A DNA stretch of 64,000 bases, from NCBI GenBank assembly GCA_946699065.1, contig CAMPDV010000848.1, forward strand, positions 1 through 64,000, read 5' to 3'. Position numbers and translations under genes: made by a program. The notes beneath the pieces are model-generated. The model saw nothing but the letters and a program-made list of their open reading frames with translations. It was not told the origin of the DNA and made no database searches. The first letter of the stretch is position 1. Each line of letters begins with the position of its first letter. Of this stretch, positions 48,795 to 60,345 are shown piece by piece. This DNA comes from Loxodes magnus. Lineage: Eukaryota; Ciliophora; Karyorelictea; Loxodida; Loxodidae.

Positions 48795-49228
48795 TTTATA
48801 TTAAATTATATTATATAATAATTTATTATTATTTTTTAATCAAGTAAAAACCAAAAAATCCAAGATTAGTCCATTTTTAAAATTCTTCTATAATGTAAAT
48901 CTCCAAAAATAACTCTACACTTTTCCTTTCTCTCTTAATTATATTTCTTTTTTTGTTTCTTTTACTTATTTAGTTAGTTATCTCTTTTCATCATTATCTA
49001 TTCTTATATTCAAATTATTTTTACTTCTATAAATAGTTTATAAGATAATTCTTCTTTAACTTAGTTTTTCTTATCGATAAGTCTAAATAATTAAATTTAT
49101 AAATATTTTAATATTTTTATTATATCTGAACTTACTTTATTCTATTTTCTAAATTATTTTTTCATCATTCATGATTCTTTTATTTATTTATTTAATATAT
49201 TTACGTTTTACCCCTTTTACTTAATTTT
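48795..49228. other. A+T-rich spacer
   Basis: Nothing recognised. Confidence 0.5.
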
Positions 49229-49290
49229 TCAAAATTTTTTAGTCCGTTCCAATTTTTTTAGTCCAACCCAAAATTTTTAGTCCATCACAA
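49229..49290 (+). repeat. Three short tandem units
   Basis: Three units of about 20 bp, each with AATTTTT-AGTCC, lie in a row. A small degenerate tandem repeat of no known role. Confidence 0.55.
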
Positions 49291-49439
49291 AAAATCTCAT
49301 GTAGTGTAAAAAGTTGAGCAAAAAAAAGGCTTTTTTATTTTTCACAATCTTTTAACAACTTCTATACACCAAATTGAACCTTTTTATTCTTCTAATCTAC
49401 TCCCTTTAACTCCACTCACTCTTTCTCCTTTCTCATATA

Positions 49440-49755
49440 TTTTACACTCCTTCTTTCTTCTTTCAATTTTTTTTATTTTTTCCCTTGCTTACTTTTCTTT
49501 TCTTCTTTACTTTTTATTTTTTTCTCTTACAAAATAAAATTTTTTTACTTTTTTATTCATTGTTCTTTTCTTTCTTGCTTTCATGCTTTCTTGCTTTCTT
49601 ACTTTTAATTTTTTCTTTCTTACTTTTCTTTCTTTATTACTTTCTTTTTTTTTGTTTCTTTCTTTTTTTCTTTTTTCTTTCTTACTTTTTTTCGTTTTTT
49701 TCTTTGTTTCTTTGTTTCTTTGTTTCTTCCTTTCTTTCTTTTTTCTTTTAAATTA
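49440..49755 (+). repeat. Polypyrimidine tract
   Basis: About 300 bases of almost pure T and C on the + strand, built from TTTC, CTTT and TTTG-TTTC units. The 88-codon frame across it is only phenylalanine and leucine and is not a gene. It is downstream of the 3' end of the - strand kelch-type gene, about 700 bp away. Confidence 0.8.
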
Positions 49756-50423
49756 AACTTGCAACACTTTTCTTATTTGTTAAATACAATACTTCCTATT
49801 TAAAACAGATAACTTACACCACACTCACTCTACTCACTCTATACACACTTTAATCATTAACTCATTCTACTCTCTCAAACTTTACTTTCTTATTTTCCAC
49901 TCTACCAACATAAAATTTAACCTTACAAAATCTATTGGTTATTCCAATAATCCAATAACTCAATACACTCACTTTTAAATTCATCAATTGCCCCTCTCTA
50001 ACTTTCTTAGCTTCGTTATTTTATTTCATTCACACAACTGAATTAAATACACACTATTTAATACTCTTTTTTCAAAAAAAATATAATAATAGCTCACTTA
50101 TTCATCAAAACAATAATACTTCATTGAAACTATTTTACTCTTTAACACAATTGTTACTCACCACAAACCAAAAAAATATTCAATCTTTAATATTGAATAA
50201 ATGAACTAAACACAATATATACATACTTTTTATATACTTCTTATATACTTTAAATATACTCAATTTATAATATATACATACCCATCAAATTATATCAATA
50301 CTTTGAATGGTTTAAATAATTTAAATACTTTAAATGATTTAAATAATTTAAATACTTTAAATTTAATTTAATAAATTAATAACTTATAATATAATTACTT
50401 ATAACTGTCTTTATTAGAGAAAA
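49756..50423. other. C-richer A+T spacer
   Basis: On the + strand this stretch is enriched in C (CACTCACTC-like runs), unlike most spacers here. It contains a 30-bp-scale tandem repeat at 50300-50372. It lies directly beyond the 3' end of the kelch frame and may include its 3' untranslated region. Confidence 0.4.
50300..50372 (+). repeat. TTTAAATAATTTAAATACT tandem repeat
   Basis: About two and a half units of roughly 30 bp built from TTTAAAT and TACTTTAAAT. Confidence 0.7.
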
Positions 50424-51212
50424 TCAACTCACTCCCAATTGCATAGATTTCCACTCTCTATTGTTCAAAGAACCAACTTTTATGTCATAAAAGTATATCA
50501 CATTTGGCTATGATTTATGTTCACTACTCCACATTCATAAAATATTTTTCACATATTGACCATTGTATCAGAAAGCAGATAATTATTATGGATATTAACT
50601 ACCATCCCTTATCATTGACCTAGAGTCAAACACACAAGTTTACTAAAGATGATTATTTCTGTCCCAAATATAGGCACACTCAATCTCATTCACTCAAACA
50701 CTTGCCAAATCAACTGCCGGCTTAGGTAATTCCATTCCATACTACTAATACACACTCAATATTACGTCATATGATGATAAAAAACTTGAATTGCGGAAAT
50801 TTTTAGATAAATCTGAATTTTATATTTGACCACCCACAATCCAGACTCTCTCATATGATACCCATATTCCATTACCATAGATACAATCCTTATTACTCAA
50901 CAATGGCCTAGACTTATTCAGAACTATGTCGTACGCCTCCAATGAATTATAGTAATTATAATAATCATGAGATGATTCAGACTTTGATTACGGATCCTAC
51001 CCTCCTAATATATACAACAATCTATCATTGTCATATCCCATTTAAGAAATTGCTCTTGGCTAGATCAAATTAGCAGATGCTTTTATCACTGAATCACTAC
51101 CTTCACTACCAACATTACCAACAGTTATCTATAAGATCTTATCCAGATATGATTTGGTACTTTCGCCACCTACCTAGATTAGTAACTCATCAGTGATCTA
51201 CTGTGTCGAGGA
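50424..51212 (-). pseudogene. Kelch-like C-terminal extension of the RBCC frame
   Basis: The same frame runs on from 51212 to TGA at 50426-50424 without a frameshift and reads like kelch beta-propeller blades: ELLIQVGGESTKSYLDK, RLLYILGGQDP (about 50991-51015), YERVWIVGGQI (about 50827-50843) and VIYFYDIKVGSLNNREW. The paired glycines after a hydrophobic strand and the downstream Y-D are typical of the repeat. In-frame TGAs lie at 51213, 50694, 50568 and 50535 (lowest coordinate of each). So the extension is a dead 3' half, contains unrecognised introns, or is read through TGA. No clear GT-AG intron covers each TGA. Confidence 0.6.
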
Positions 51213-52805
51213 TCAATTGCCAGTTATTGGAGTCATTGATGCTACCGCATTGTAAACACAGGGGTTTTTAATACTGTCCAACTTGTAAGATTGTATCTTA
51301 TTGGTATTGCAGAATACTCTCCTATATACTTTTATCTATTTAGTCTAAGATTTAGACTATTCCAAAACCAATGGTAAGTCTTTTAATTATTGTTCTTTTT
51401 ACTTTAGCTATTCAGAATGGATTTTATTATCAGCTTCCAATTACTTATTAGCTGATTTTAAAACTTCTTACTCCTTCAATAAGATCTATGTCTACTCTTA
51501 GTAATTCAAGTTCTCTTATTATAGCTTGTTCAATTAGTTTTATAACTAAGTGATGGATTATCTACTAAGAGTTAAATCCTATTGAAGAACGGTTTTTTGC
51601 TGTTGAAGCTCTTATATCTCTTAATCATATTTGAGTTATTAGGCCTGATAGTAGTCGTCCTTATTCTTCAACTAAAGCTGATACTCATATGCATTTTGCT
51701 AGATGACTTGAAGATTTTCCTATTTAGTCCTTGCTAACTAATCAGTTAATTCCTAAATTGTCTTATTCTATCCGATGACTTATTGGCTTAAACCATTAAC
51801 CTGACTAAAATATTAGGAAACCTATTGCTCTAGGGAGGTGATTTGATTGCGATATGCTTATTCTTTATTTTCGTACTAGAGGTATTATTATTGAATGTCT
51901 TAGTATAAGCGCTTTATGGCTAACTATAGTTGCTTGATCTAGTTAGCTTAGGCCTTCTAACTCTAGTAAACTTGGTTAGGCTAAAGCTATTGCGTTAGAT
52001 GAGAAACGATAAAATTCTAGAGAGCCTATTGACTTAAATTCTCTCGACATACAATAGAGGATGATTAGGAGATACTCTAGAACTTATCCTAGATTGTTAA
52101 CTCAAATTGATTCAACTAGTCCCTCTTATTCTCACACTGATTGATATTATCCTAAGAACTATTTGAGATAGCATCTATCTAGCTTTCTATCACCTGATAG
52201 TAATCAGATGTTTCTTTAACTAAATTCATTTACTTCTTTATTTAGTATTATTAATTATTCACCATCTTCTAACATGCCTACTTGATACTCTACTTGATCG
52301 ATTGCTTTACCTAAACCATATTAGCCATTCTGGATATCTACTACTAACTTATCTGACTATACCATTAATTCAATGTAGATATATATTAGACCAGTCTCTA
52401 CATGATAGCACTATAGGTAGATTCAAAGTAACTCTTTAAATGCTAGATTACATCCTACGTAGCGATACATCTATGTCCTTAATGCGATATCAATTAACAC
52501 TATACACAGATTCTTATGCTGTCCTATACGCAATATAGAGTTAAGGAATACTATCTATGAATAGGGCAGACGTCCTAATGATTGATAAGGTTCTATACTT
52601 AATGACTTACTAAGTTCATAATTGATAATGACTCAATTGGTCTAGTTGTGATGATGTTGTGCTTGTTGCATATAAACTTTTATTATAGCCTATAAATACC
52701 TTTCAAGCATCTCTCACATAGAATACATTCACAGTCCAATTATCTAGGCTTTCTAAGCTCTTAGTTGAAATATTTTTCACATAATTCACATTTGGCCGCT
52801 GACAT
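51213..52805 (-). CDS. RING/B-box/coiled-coil protein, 530 aa
   Basis: From ATG at 52805-52803 one ciliate-code frame is open for 530 codons to TGA at 51215-51213. Residues 6-49 form a RING-like finger: C6-x2-C9-x15-C25-x-C27-x2-C30-x2-C33-x12-C46-x2-H49, with Cys where the usual His stands and His at the last ligand. Residues 80-111 are a B-box: C80-x2-H83-x8-C92-x2-D95-x4-C100-x2-C103-x4-H108-x2-H111. From about 120 to 485 follows a glutamine-rich coiled coil (for example LQQENLNYQEQTQILLKEQE). This RBCC order is that of TRIM-type ubiquitin ligases. Many glutamines use TAA or TAG, so the gene belongs to a UAA/UAG = Gln organism. The frame continues past the TGA with kelch-like repeats. The first Met was taken as the start; the frame is open a little upstream. 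Ligase activity is inferred from the domains, not shown. Confidence 0.8.
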
Positions 52806-52872
52806 TTAATTGTTTTATTGAGTAAAAAGTAGAAATGCTACTTAATATTTGATTGGATAGAAATTACTTAAG

Positions 52873-52902
52873 AAATTAAATTAAATTAAATTAAATTAAA
52901 CT
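52873..52902 (+). repeat. AATTA simple repeat
   Basis: Five units of TTAAA/AATTA just upstream of the RBCC start codon (70-100 bp before the ATG on the - strand). Confidence 0.7.
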
Positions 52903-52969
52903 AATTGAATGAAAATAGTTATTAAATTAAACAGAAAAAATTAACTACTTTTAAAATTATTACATAAAA

Positions 52970-53660
52970 TGGAAGAAAAAATAACCTCTAAAAGGAATAA
53001 ATTACTTATAAAACTAAATACTTAGAAATAGATTTAACTAATAAAAAGAACAAACAGAAAAGAAACATGTGATGGTTTTAAGACTACTAATAGATAATAA
53101 TATTCTAATTTTATTAAGTAAACATTATATAAACTAAATATAGATATAAATAGGTATCTAACCAAACTCATATAAAATTGATTTAATAAAAAGTTTTTCA
53201 AATTGTAGTAAACACATAAATAAAATGTGCTATTTTTAGATAAAAAGATAAAATAGATGATATATTATAATTTTTAATTAAAGCAGAATAGATAGTAAAG
53301 ATGAATAAAATAATAAATATTTATTACTATTTCTAAATAAACTAAGGATAACAGTAAAGATTTAATGGAACAATTTAACACATAGAGACTTTATTAAATG
53401 AGAGAATTATATTCTAAAGCAAATACCTTGATGATCTTAAGATTAATTCTTTTTACCTGACTAATTATATAAAAATTTAAACTATATTACTTACTTAATC
53501 TCTTCTAAAGTACTTAGCCTTTCTGTAAGATAAATAAAATATATTAGACATTATAAAACTTTTTAACAGGAGCTAGATAAAGTAATTTATAAACTAATTA
53601 GTGGCAAACTAAATAAAGGTGAAGTCACTTTAATAAATTATGTTATGTTATGTTATTGTT
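52970..53660 (+). mobile_element. ORF1-like (family A) copy, decayed
   Basis: The end is clear: LISGKLNKGEVTLINY at about 53598-53645 in the ciliate code, then TTATGTTATG simple repeats. A possible start at 52970 reads MEEKITSKRNKLLIKLNTQK. The middle is decayed. It lies between the RBCC gene (divergent) and the membrane-protein remnant. Confidence 0.5.
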
Positions 53661-53689
53661 CAACGATATTAAAAAATAATTTAAAGATA

Positions 53690-54570
53690 AAAAATTTTTT
53701 TTTGCTTAACTCCAATATAAATAACTAACTGAATATGACTTCCAATATGGTTTCATCTGAGTATGTTACTAAGTTTTTTATCTATATGTATTACTCCTTT
53801 GATCTAGAATTATTAGATAGTACCATTTAGTTACTCTAATGATTTTAAAACGCTTTTCTTCCATTACATAGACAATTTCGTATTCCTCTCTCCACTTATA
53901 ATTAATAGGCTTATATCTCATTCGCAAATATTCTTATCCTTCTTCATAGAGCTTTCTTAAATAAGGTAATTAGCATATAAAGTAGCTTCTCTCATAGAAT
54001 CGTAATGGTATAGTTTTAGTTTAAGTAATAGTAAGACATAAAATGATTTGAAATATTAAATATCCTAAGCTTATAATAAATAGTATAAATAATTAAGTAA
54101 CTAATAAAGATAAAATCCACTTATCCTCTATGATAGAAATTTATCTTTTTCTCTAGGTCAAAAATTACAGTTCCAAAGTATTAAATTTGAACCTCTAATA
54201 TTTGGATCTTTATCTTATAAATTTTAGGTTCTAAGAATCAGTAGTTAGATATTCTACTTACTGGACTCTAATTTTTAAATCCCATCAGAAACTTATAGCT
54301 TAATCAACCTCCTAAATTCCTTTTAACGTTGATTAACTATTTCTAATTACTAGTCAGTATGTATTTCGATACTCAAGGGTTATGATAACTCTAGTATCAC
54401 TCTCTTTGATATTCAATTCACATTCTAAATTAGCATTAGTAACTCTCCAATAATCTTTGAGACTTTAGATACCCTTAGTCCTTTAGAATAATCCCTACCC
54501 ATCGAGATTCTTACTAATCCTTCAGCTAATCTAGAAAAGCTTTCTCTGTCTTAAGTAAAATACTTTGGTT
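53690..54570 (-). pseudogene. Membrane protein remnant, possibly TMEM231-like
   Basis: One ciliate-code frame on the - strand is coding-like from about 54570 to 53690, with TGAs at 54522, 54354 and 54285 (lowest coordinates). It has a beta-rich part (DYWRVTNANLECELNIKES, VIITLEYRNTY, WDLKIRVQQVEYLTTDSQNL), one membrane segment near 54036-54120 (LSLLVTQLFILFIISLGYLI), TKTIPLRFYERSYF just after it, and a basic aromatic tail (YKPINYKWREEYEIVYV). A lumenal beta-rich domain followed by a late membrane helix and a T-x-IP stretch is reminiscent of the ciliary transition-zone protein TMEM231, but the similarity is weak and the long tail does not fit. The 5' part is not resolved. Confidence 0.4.
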
Positions 54571-54865
54571 AATTAAGAAGAGTTATAAGAGAAAAAAGAG
54601 TATTAAATGCTTTGAAAATGTGTCAGATAATTAGCCTTAAGATTGTGATAGTACATTCAAAACCTCATTACTTTTTAATACCTAGGATCTTGAACAAAGG
54701 AGCAACAGAAAGGAAGAAGAAAATAATGAGGATATCAGTAATTTTGCTAGCAAATTCGATAAATTTAGCAGACATTTGGTAGATAGAACAGAAAAAGTAA
54801 GTAATTAATTGTAGGAAAAACATGGGAAATGTACTTATGGAAGAAACATAATTATTGAGTCTTGA
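54461..54865 (+). CDS. Orphan + strand ORF, doubtful
   Basis: Open in the ciliate code between TGA at 54458-54460 and TGA at 54863-54865. The first third is antisense to the membrane-protein remnant and may be its shadow. The rest reads like protein (LEQRSNRKEEENNEDISNFA, SKFDKFSRHLVDRTEK). No ATG sets a start. A GTAAGT at about 54796 could be a splice donor. Unknown function. Confidence 0.3.
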
Positions 54866-55324
54866 TCTTATTTTCCTTCTGTAAGGTAGTTATTTTTTTC
54901 TAAATTAGGTAAAACTCATGAATGTGATTAGTTATTAAGCAGGTATTACATATAATTTAATGATGTTTAGAAGATATTAATTAGAATACTATTTGATGTT
55001 CTTAACAGAAGTTCTAAATTTTAGTTTGGATAGTTTTTAGTTAATATAATTGTAGCTTTATGATTTAGTCAGTAGTTTTAAATAATAAGAGTTTTAATTT
55101 AATTTTAAGTATAATAAGAAATAATAAATATTAAGAAATTCTTGATATTTATAGTACTAATCTTGTATATTTTCTTCTTTAAATTAATTATATTTATTTT
55201 GATGTATAAAAGTATATCATTTTCTAAAAAGTTAAACATTTTCTACATATAACTATAATTTTAGATTATCTAATAAGTAGATTCAAAAAGCTAAAATAAT
55301 TCTATCAATTAAAAGCAATAAAAG
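54866..55324. other. A+T-rich spacer before direct repeat copy 2
   Basis: No gene recognised. Ends at the sharp left border of the large direct repeat. Confidence 0.5.
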
Positions 55325-55648
55325 TCTAATTTATGAGTATTAACTATAAATTATTAATATCTAAATACAATTATTTTAAAGTATTCTGATAGTATTTATA
55401 ATTTATTAATTATTTATCATCTATTAAGTTTAGATTTATTCTTAACTAAATTATCATTATTACCACATTATATTGCAATTATAATCATCATATCAAATCA
55501 TTAGGCTCTTATTATCGTCATTTCATTATCTTATAGAAAAAACTTTATACCATTTTATAACCTAATTTATGTTTTCTAAAGAGAGATTAAAAACATAGTA
55601 ACATAGTTAGTCTAGTAAAAAAGAACTTAGCTAACTTAGTTCAGCAAT

Positions 55649-55996
55649 ATGATGAAGTTAATAGTGTGAAATGTGTTCGGGTAAAATGATTGCGAGGATC
55701 GAAAAGTCTGGGATAAATAAATCGTACAACTTTAATTTTAAGGTGATAATTCGAAGCGTTAAGTTAAATTTGAATTAAGCTACAAGATTTAAGATAAGAC
55801 TTGAAAACTACCAAACCTTGTATCTGTATTTTCCTAAACTAAAGGACTCCTTAGGATTTAATAATCAACCATCCTTTTTTTTAATATTAGCTTATTAAAT
55901 GTACCCAGTGCTTTACTCTTTTTAGGTTAATTAAATCTTGAAATTAGAGGTTCTTCCTATAGACTAATATGTTGGTTAAATGTTTAAAAAATAATG
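55649..55996 (+). pseudogene. Second copy of the 30.28 kb ORF
   Basis: Collinear with 30283-30630 within the direct repeat and carrying the same middle and C-terminal peptide. The two copies differ slightly near the beginning. Product unknown. Confidence 0.4.
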
Positions 55997-57285
55997 AAAA
56001 ATGGTTTATTTAAATAAAGTTATAAATGATTTCAGAATGTTTTATAATAATATAGCTTTAAACATATATATCTGTTATTTATATTTGATTAGAATATATT
56101 TTGGTAATGCTTCTATATTCTTATTATTGATTAGTTGTTTAAATAATTCTTTATTATAATATCTGCTTTTTCTGTATTTATTATATTTACTATTAGAAAT
56201 AAGAAAAGTAAAATTAAAAATATTTGAGTATTTTGATTTATATATTAGCTAATCTAGCTTATATCTTACTAATAGTTTTATCTATATATGGAAAATAAAC
56301 TTTTAATTTTTAGACTATATTCTGTAGTGTCTATTTTTAATATTTCTATTTTAATTATTTTAGTTCTTATGACAATTTTGACTAAAGTTGAAAATTTATA
56401 AAATAAATGTTGTTAATTTAAATAATGTAAAAAAGCAAAAGTTTGAAGATAGAATGATGGAAAAGAATAAGATTTTGTAATAGTTTGATATTAAATAAAC
56501 TTTAAATATTTAATATTAATTTAAAATAATTTATATTATTTTATTATTAATCACGAGATCAAATGTACATTTTTTATTAGTCTCTAATTTGCTTTATAGT
56601 CTATTATTTTGAAGTGAAAATCTTTAGTTTATTAAATATTTATGGGCTAAAATCCCTTTCGTTTAAAATTAATTACTACTATAAATACTAATTTATTTTT
56701 ATTTGTTTTGTGTCCTATTAACCTTCTTCCTATTTCGGATGCTTGAGAAATCTTTCTAAATTTTTAATATCATCATATTGTAAAGAGTTTCAAATCTAAA
56801 TTAAGATACTTAAAATATTCAAGAAACATATTTTAAAACAATTTCTGAAAAATAAATATTATACTTAACATAATCAGTTTGCTTAGTATTACCACTTTCT
56901 TTTATTTTATCCATTTTTAATTAATCGAATTCTGATTTAATAAGAATCAATCATAATTTTATATAATTCCTTCAAATCTATAAAATAACTTGTTCAAAAG
57001 CAGAGTTTAAAAAATAATATTATATTGATTATATAACTAAAAATAGTAATTTCTTTTACTATAGTTAAATTTATATAATATTTAATTATTTATTTCTTTT
57101 ATATTAAGTTTATATTACTTTTATTAAGAATATACTTCACCCTTTCTTCTAAAGATCTCCAATTTTTATACATTTGTATTTTAAACAATCCTATTTTTTA
57201 TTTAAATTATCTTTAATAAAACAATATTTAAATATTACCATCTTATGAAAAAATACCTAATCTAATTATCTCTTTAAGAATTTAC

Positions 57286-58080
57286 TTAGAAACTTAAGAG
57301 GAAAAACGATTCAAGAAATGGACAAAAACCAATAGAAATATGAGGAATCAAGATCTCAACAGAAGGTATAGGAACCTAAGAGATAGGGAAATCTTAAAAT
57401 TAAATTGACCAAAAAATTCTAAAATTTACTAGACTGAATACAAAAACTAATCTAAATATGAAGAAATAATTACAATTAAGAGTACAAAATCAGAGAATTA
57501 GTGAACATATTGACGACTAAAATAATGAGTTATTAATACTAAGTCGTCAGCTAATCTAAAATAACTTAGTTTCAGAACAGTCTCTTTATGAGCAATCACA
57601 ACTGATAGTTTTCAATTAAAAAGACGTGATTATAAAAAGAGACTTAATTAAATTAATCGATTAAGTAGAAACTAGAAGGAAAAAATGATATTAATTTACA
57701 AAATAGAACAGACAAATTGGAATGAAAGTGTTTTATGAAACAAATCCAGAAAAATATACCAAAAACTGCTGATACTGCTATTTAATTAATCATGTTTTAC
57801 GGCAATGCTGTTCCTGAAAATAACTTTTTTTGTTAAAAGAATAATTAAGAACATGATAGATGATGAACAAACTCTGAATAACTGAAAATAGAGTTTTTAA
57901 ATAGAAAATTTAATTAAGAAATGAAGAAAATTATGAGCAGTAACCTAACTCATATAAAAAAAGGTTTTCCACTTAAAAAAAATTATAGCAGGTATCTGGT
58001 TGAAAGCCCAAAGAAAGCTAAAACTTAAATTTTTAAGTATATTATAATAATATTATATTATATAATATTATATTATATTA
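57286..58080 (+). mobile_element. Family B element in direct repeat copy 2
   Basis: Near-identical partner of 31920-32710. The terminal A+T simple repeat differs in length between the two copies, as expected for a microsatellite. Confidence 0.6.
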
Positions 58081-59899
58081 TATTATCAATTATATTAAAA
58101 ATAGAAAGTAAATCTTGTTACAATCGCATAATTTTAAATTATTAAATTTGTATTTATTTTACTAAAAATTAGCTTTTAGTCTAAAATATTTCTCCAATAT
58201 ACAATAGTCTTTAATTTATATAATTTTAAACTTTTTAAAATTAATAGAGTAATCTATAAATGATTTTAGTAAATAGATATTAAAAGCAATAATGGTTATA
58301 AAGCTTAAGTTTAATAATTAAATAAATTAGTCTCTAGACTATTATTATAACTAATTTTTTATAAAGCTGCAAATATAAAAAATATTGAATAAAAGCAATT
58401 TTTATTTAAATATCTTTGTATAGAATTTATTTAAATTCTATTTTACTTAAATTTGAATATTATAATTACTTATTTATAAGTATATCTAGTATTGTAAAAA
58501 TTATACTTAATTATCCGTTATAAATAAATTTGAAGTCTTATTTTTATAAATTTAAATTAAGGCTTTTCACTTATTTAAATTAAAGATTTAAATAATTTGT
58601 TCTATTATTTATTTTGCTTTGCAATTTTATTTCCTTTAATGATGATTTTAAAGTTCTCTAATTTTTAAATAAATTTAAAAAATATAAATTGTTTATTTTT
58701 AACATACGTAACCTAATCTCCATTAACTATCTGTTTATAATTTTTAATGATGATTTTACAAATTAAAATTCCTATAATTTAGAGATTTTGTAAATGTTTA
58801 ATAATTTTAAATGTAGAATATAAATTAGTGTCTAAAATATAACTAATTTTGATTTAATTAATTTAAAATAAGTATATAATTTTTATACTTATCTAAAATA
58901 CCTAAATTATTTTCAATCTACAACAGTTTATATAATTTATTCTCATTTAATGAAATAAGATATTTGACTAAGCCAATTCAATATTAAAAATTATTTAGAT
59001 TTGGGTGTAGTTCATAAATATATCTAAACATTTACTTCAGCTTAGTGTTTTTCTTTAAATAAATCTAAATTTATGTAAATGTTTATAAATTTGAACTTTT
59101 AAAGATTTTATGACATCACTTCTTAAATATTCTATGACAGTAAAATTTAAAATTTTAGTCTCTTTAAATTTTAAACCTTATTTACTATTATAGAGAATAT
59201 TAACTTACAAAAGTAAGATAATTAATAATATTTCAATATTTTTACTTTTCCTACTTTAAATAAAACAGATTAAAAAGTAAAATGGATTAAGTAATTAAAT
59301 AGCGTAATAGCATAATATACAGATGAATATCACTAAAAACTTTCATATAAATCAATAAATATTTACTAGCTAAATTTTATTAGGTATTTATTTAATTATA
59401 ATCCTTTATATACATTAATGCTACTTAACTATCTATTTTTTATCAAATCTATAGATTTTTTCAACTAAATTCAGTATTAATCAAATAAGAAAATTATATG
59501 TATACTTTAAAACGAATGCTTCATTTTATTTTTATAATCACCCTATTATGGATGTTTATTACAAATAAATAATTATACAAATATTAAATAATCGCTAAAA
59601 TAATCCAAATGTAAACATTTTATAAAATTAGAAAGAAAATGCTTCAGAACCATCTATAATTAATCTGAATTATCACTTACAAATATAACTATTAATATCC
59701 TACTTATAAAGTAAATAGCAATAACTAAACGCATCCAAACAAAAAGTTAATTAATTAGTTAAAATTTAATTAGAAATATTTTAAGCTTCTTTAGAACTAA
59801 TGCTTATTAGAAAAAATAAATACTTATAGTAATTCAAAATTTAGGCAGATGTTTCAAAATTGTTTAATTATATTTTATTTATAATCTTAAATAAATTCA

Positions 59900-60345
59900 G
59901 GTAACGCCATTTTCTTTTTTTCAAGAACCAATCAAATCTTATTTAAATTTAAAATTAAGCCTCAATTTAAAATAAACAGTAAAAAATAACTTTAAAATAG
60001 TCAGAAAATTCAAGTTAAATAAAGGAATGGGAATAAGAGTTCAAAAGAAGAATAAAATGTTACGTGTACAGTAAAACGGCGCTGATGAAATAATGTAACT
60101 AAATAAAAGCATTTTGAGAAAAAAGATATTTATAAAATTTTATTAAGAATATATCCAACATAAAGCGGTAGATCTATAAAAAAAATTATATAATTCAATT
60201 TTTAATCCTTGGAAAAAGAATATCTATGATCTCTACAAGCAGAACATTAAAAGATGGGCGATAATGAAATGCTACACTGCCTACCTAAGCTAGTAGGATT
60301 TTTAACCAAATAAATGGAGACAAGCTGATAGAATAGATCAGATAA
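59900..60345 (+). pseudogene. Second copy of the 34.5 kb broken ORF
   Basis: Collinear with 34530-34975 within the direct repeat. The copies differ by small indels. Unknown product. Confidence 0.4.

Noticed and set aside
49485-49751. 88-codon Phe/Leu ORF
   Set aside because: Translation of a polypyrimidine tract, with no protein-like composition.
51374-51407. GTAAGT...TTTAG intron-like sequence on the + strand
   Set aside because: It lies antisense within the uninterrupted coiled-coil frame. A 34-base intron on the wrong strand is best explained as chance.
50932-51586. Long + strand ciliate-code frame antisense to the RBCC-kelch gene
   Set aside because: The - strand frame is longer and has RING, B-box and kelch motifs. 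The + frame is open only because TCA is rare on the other strand there.
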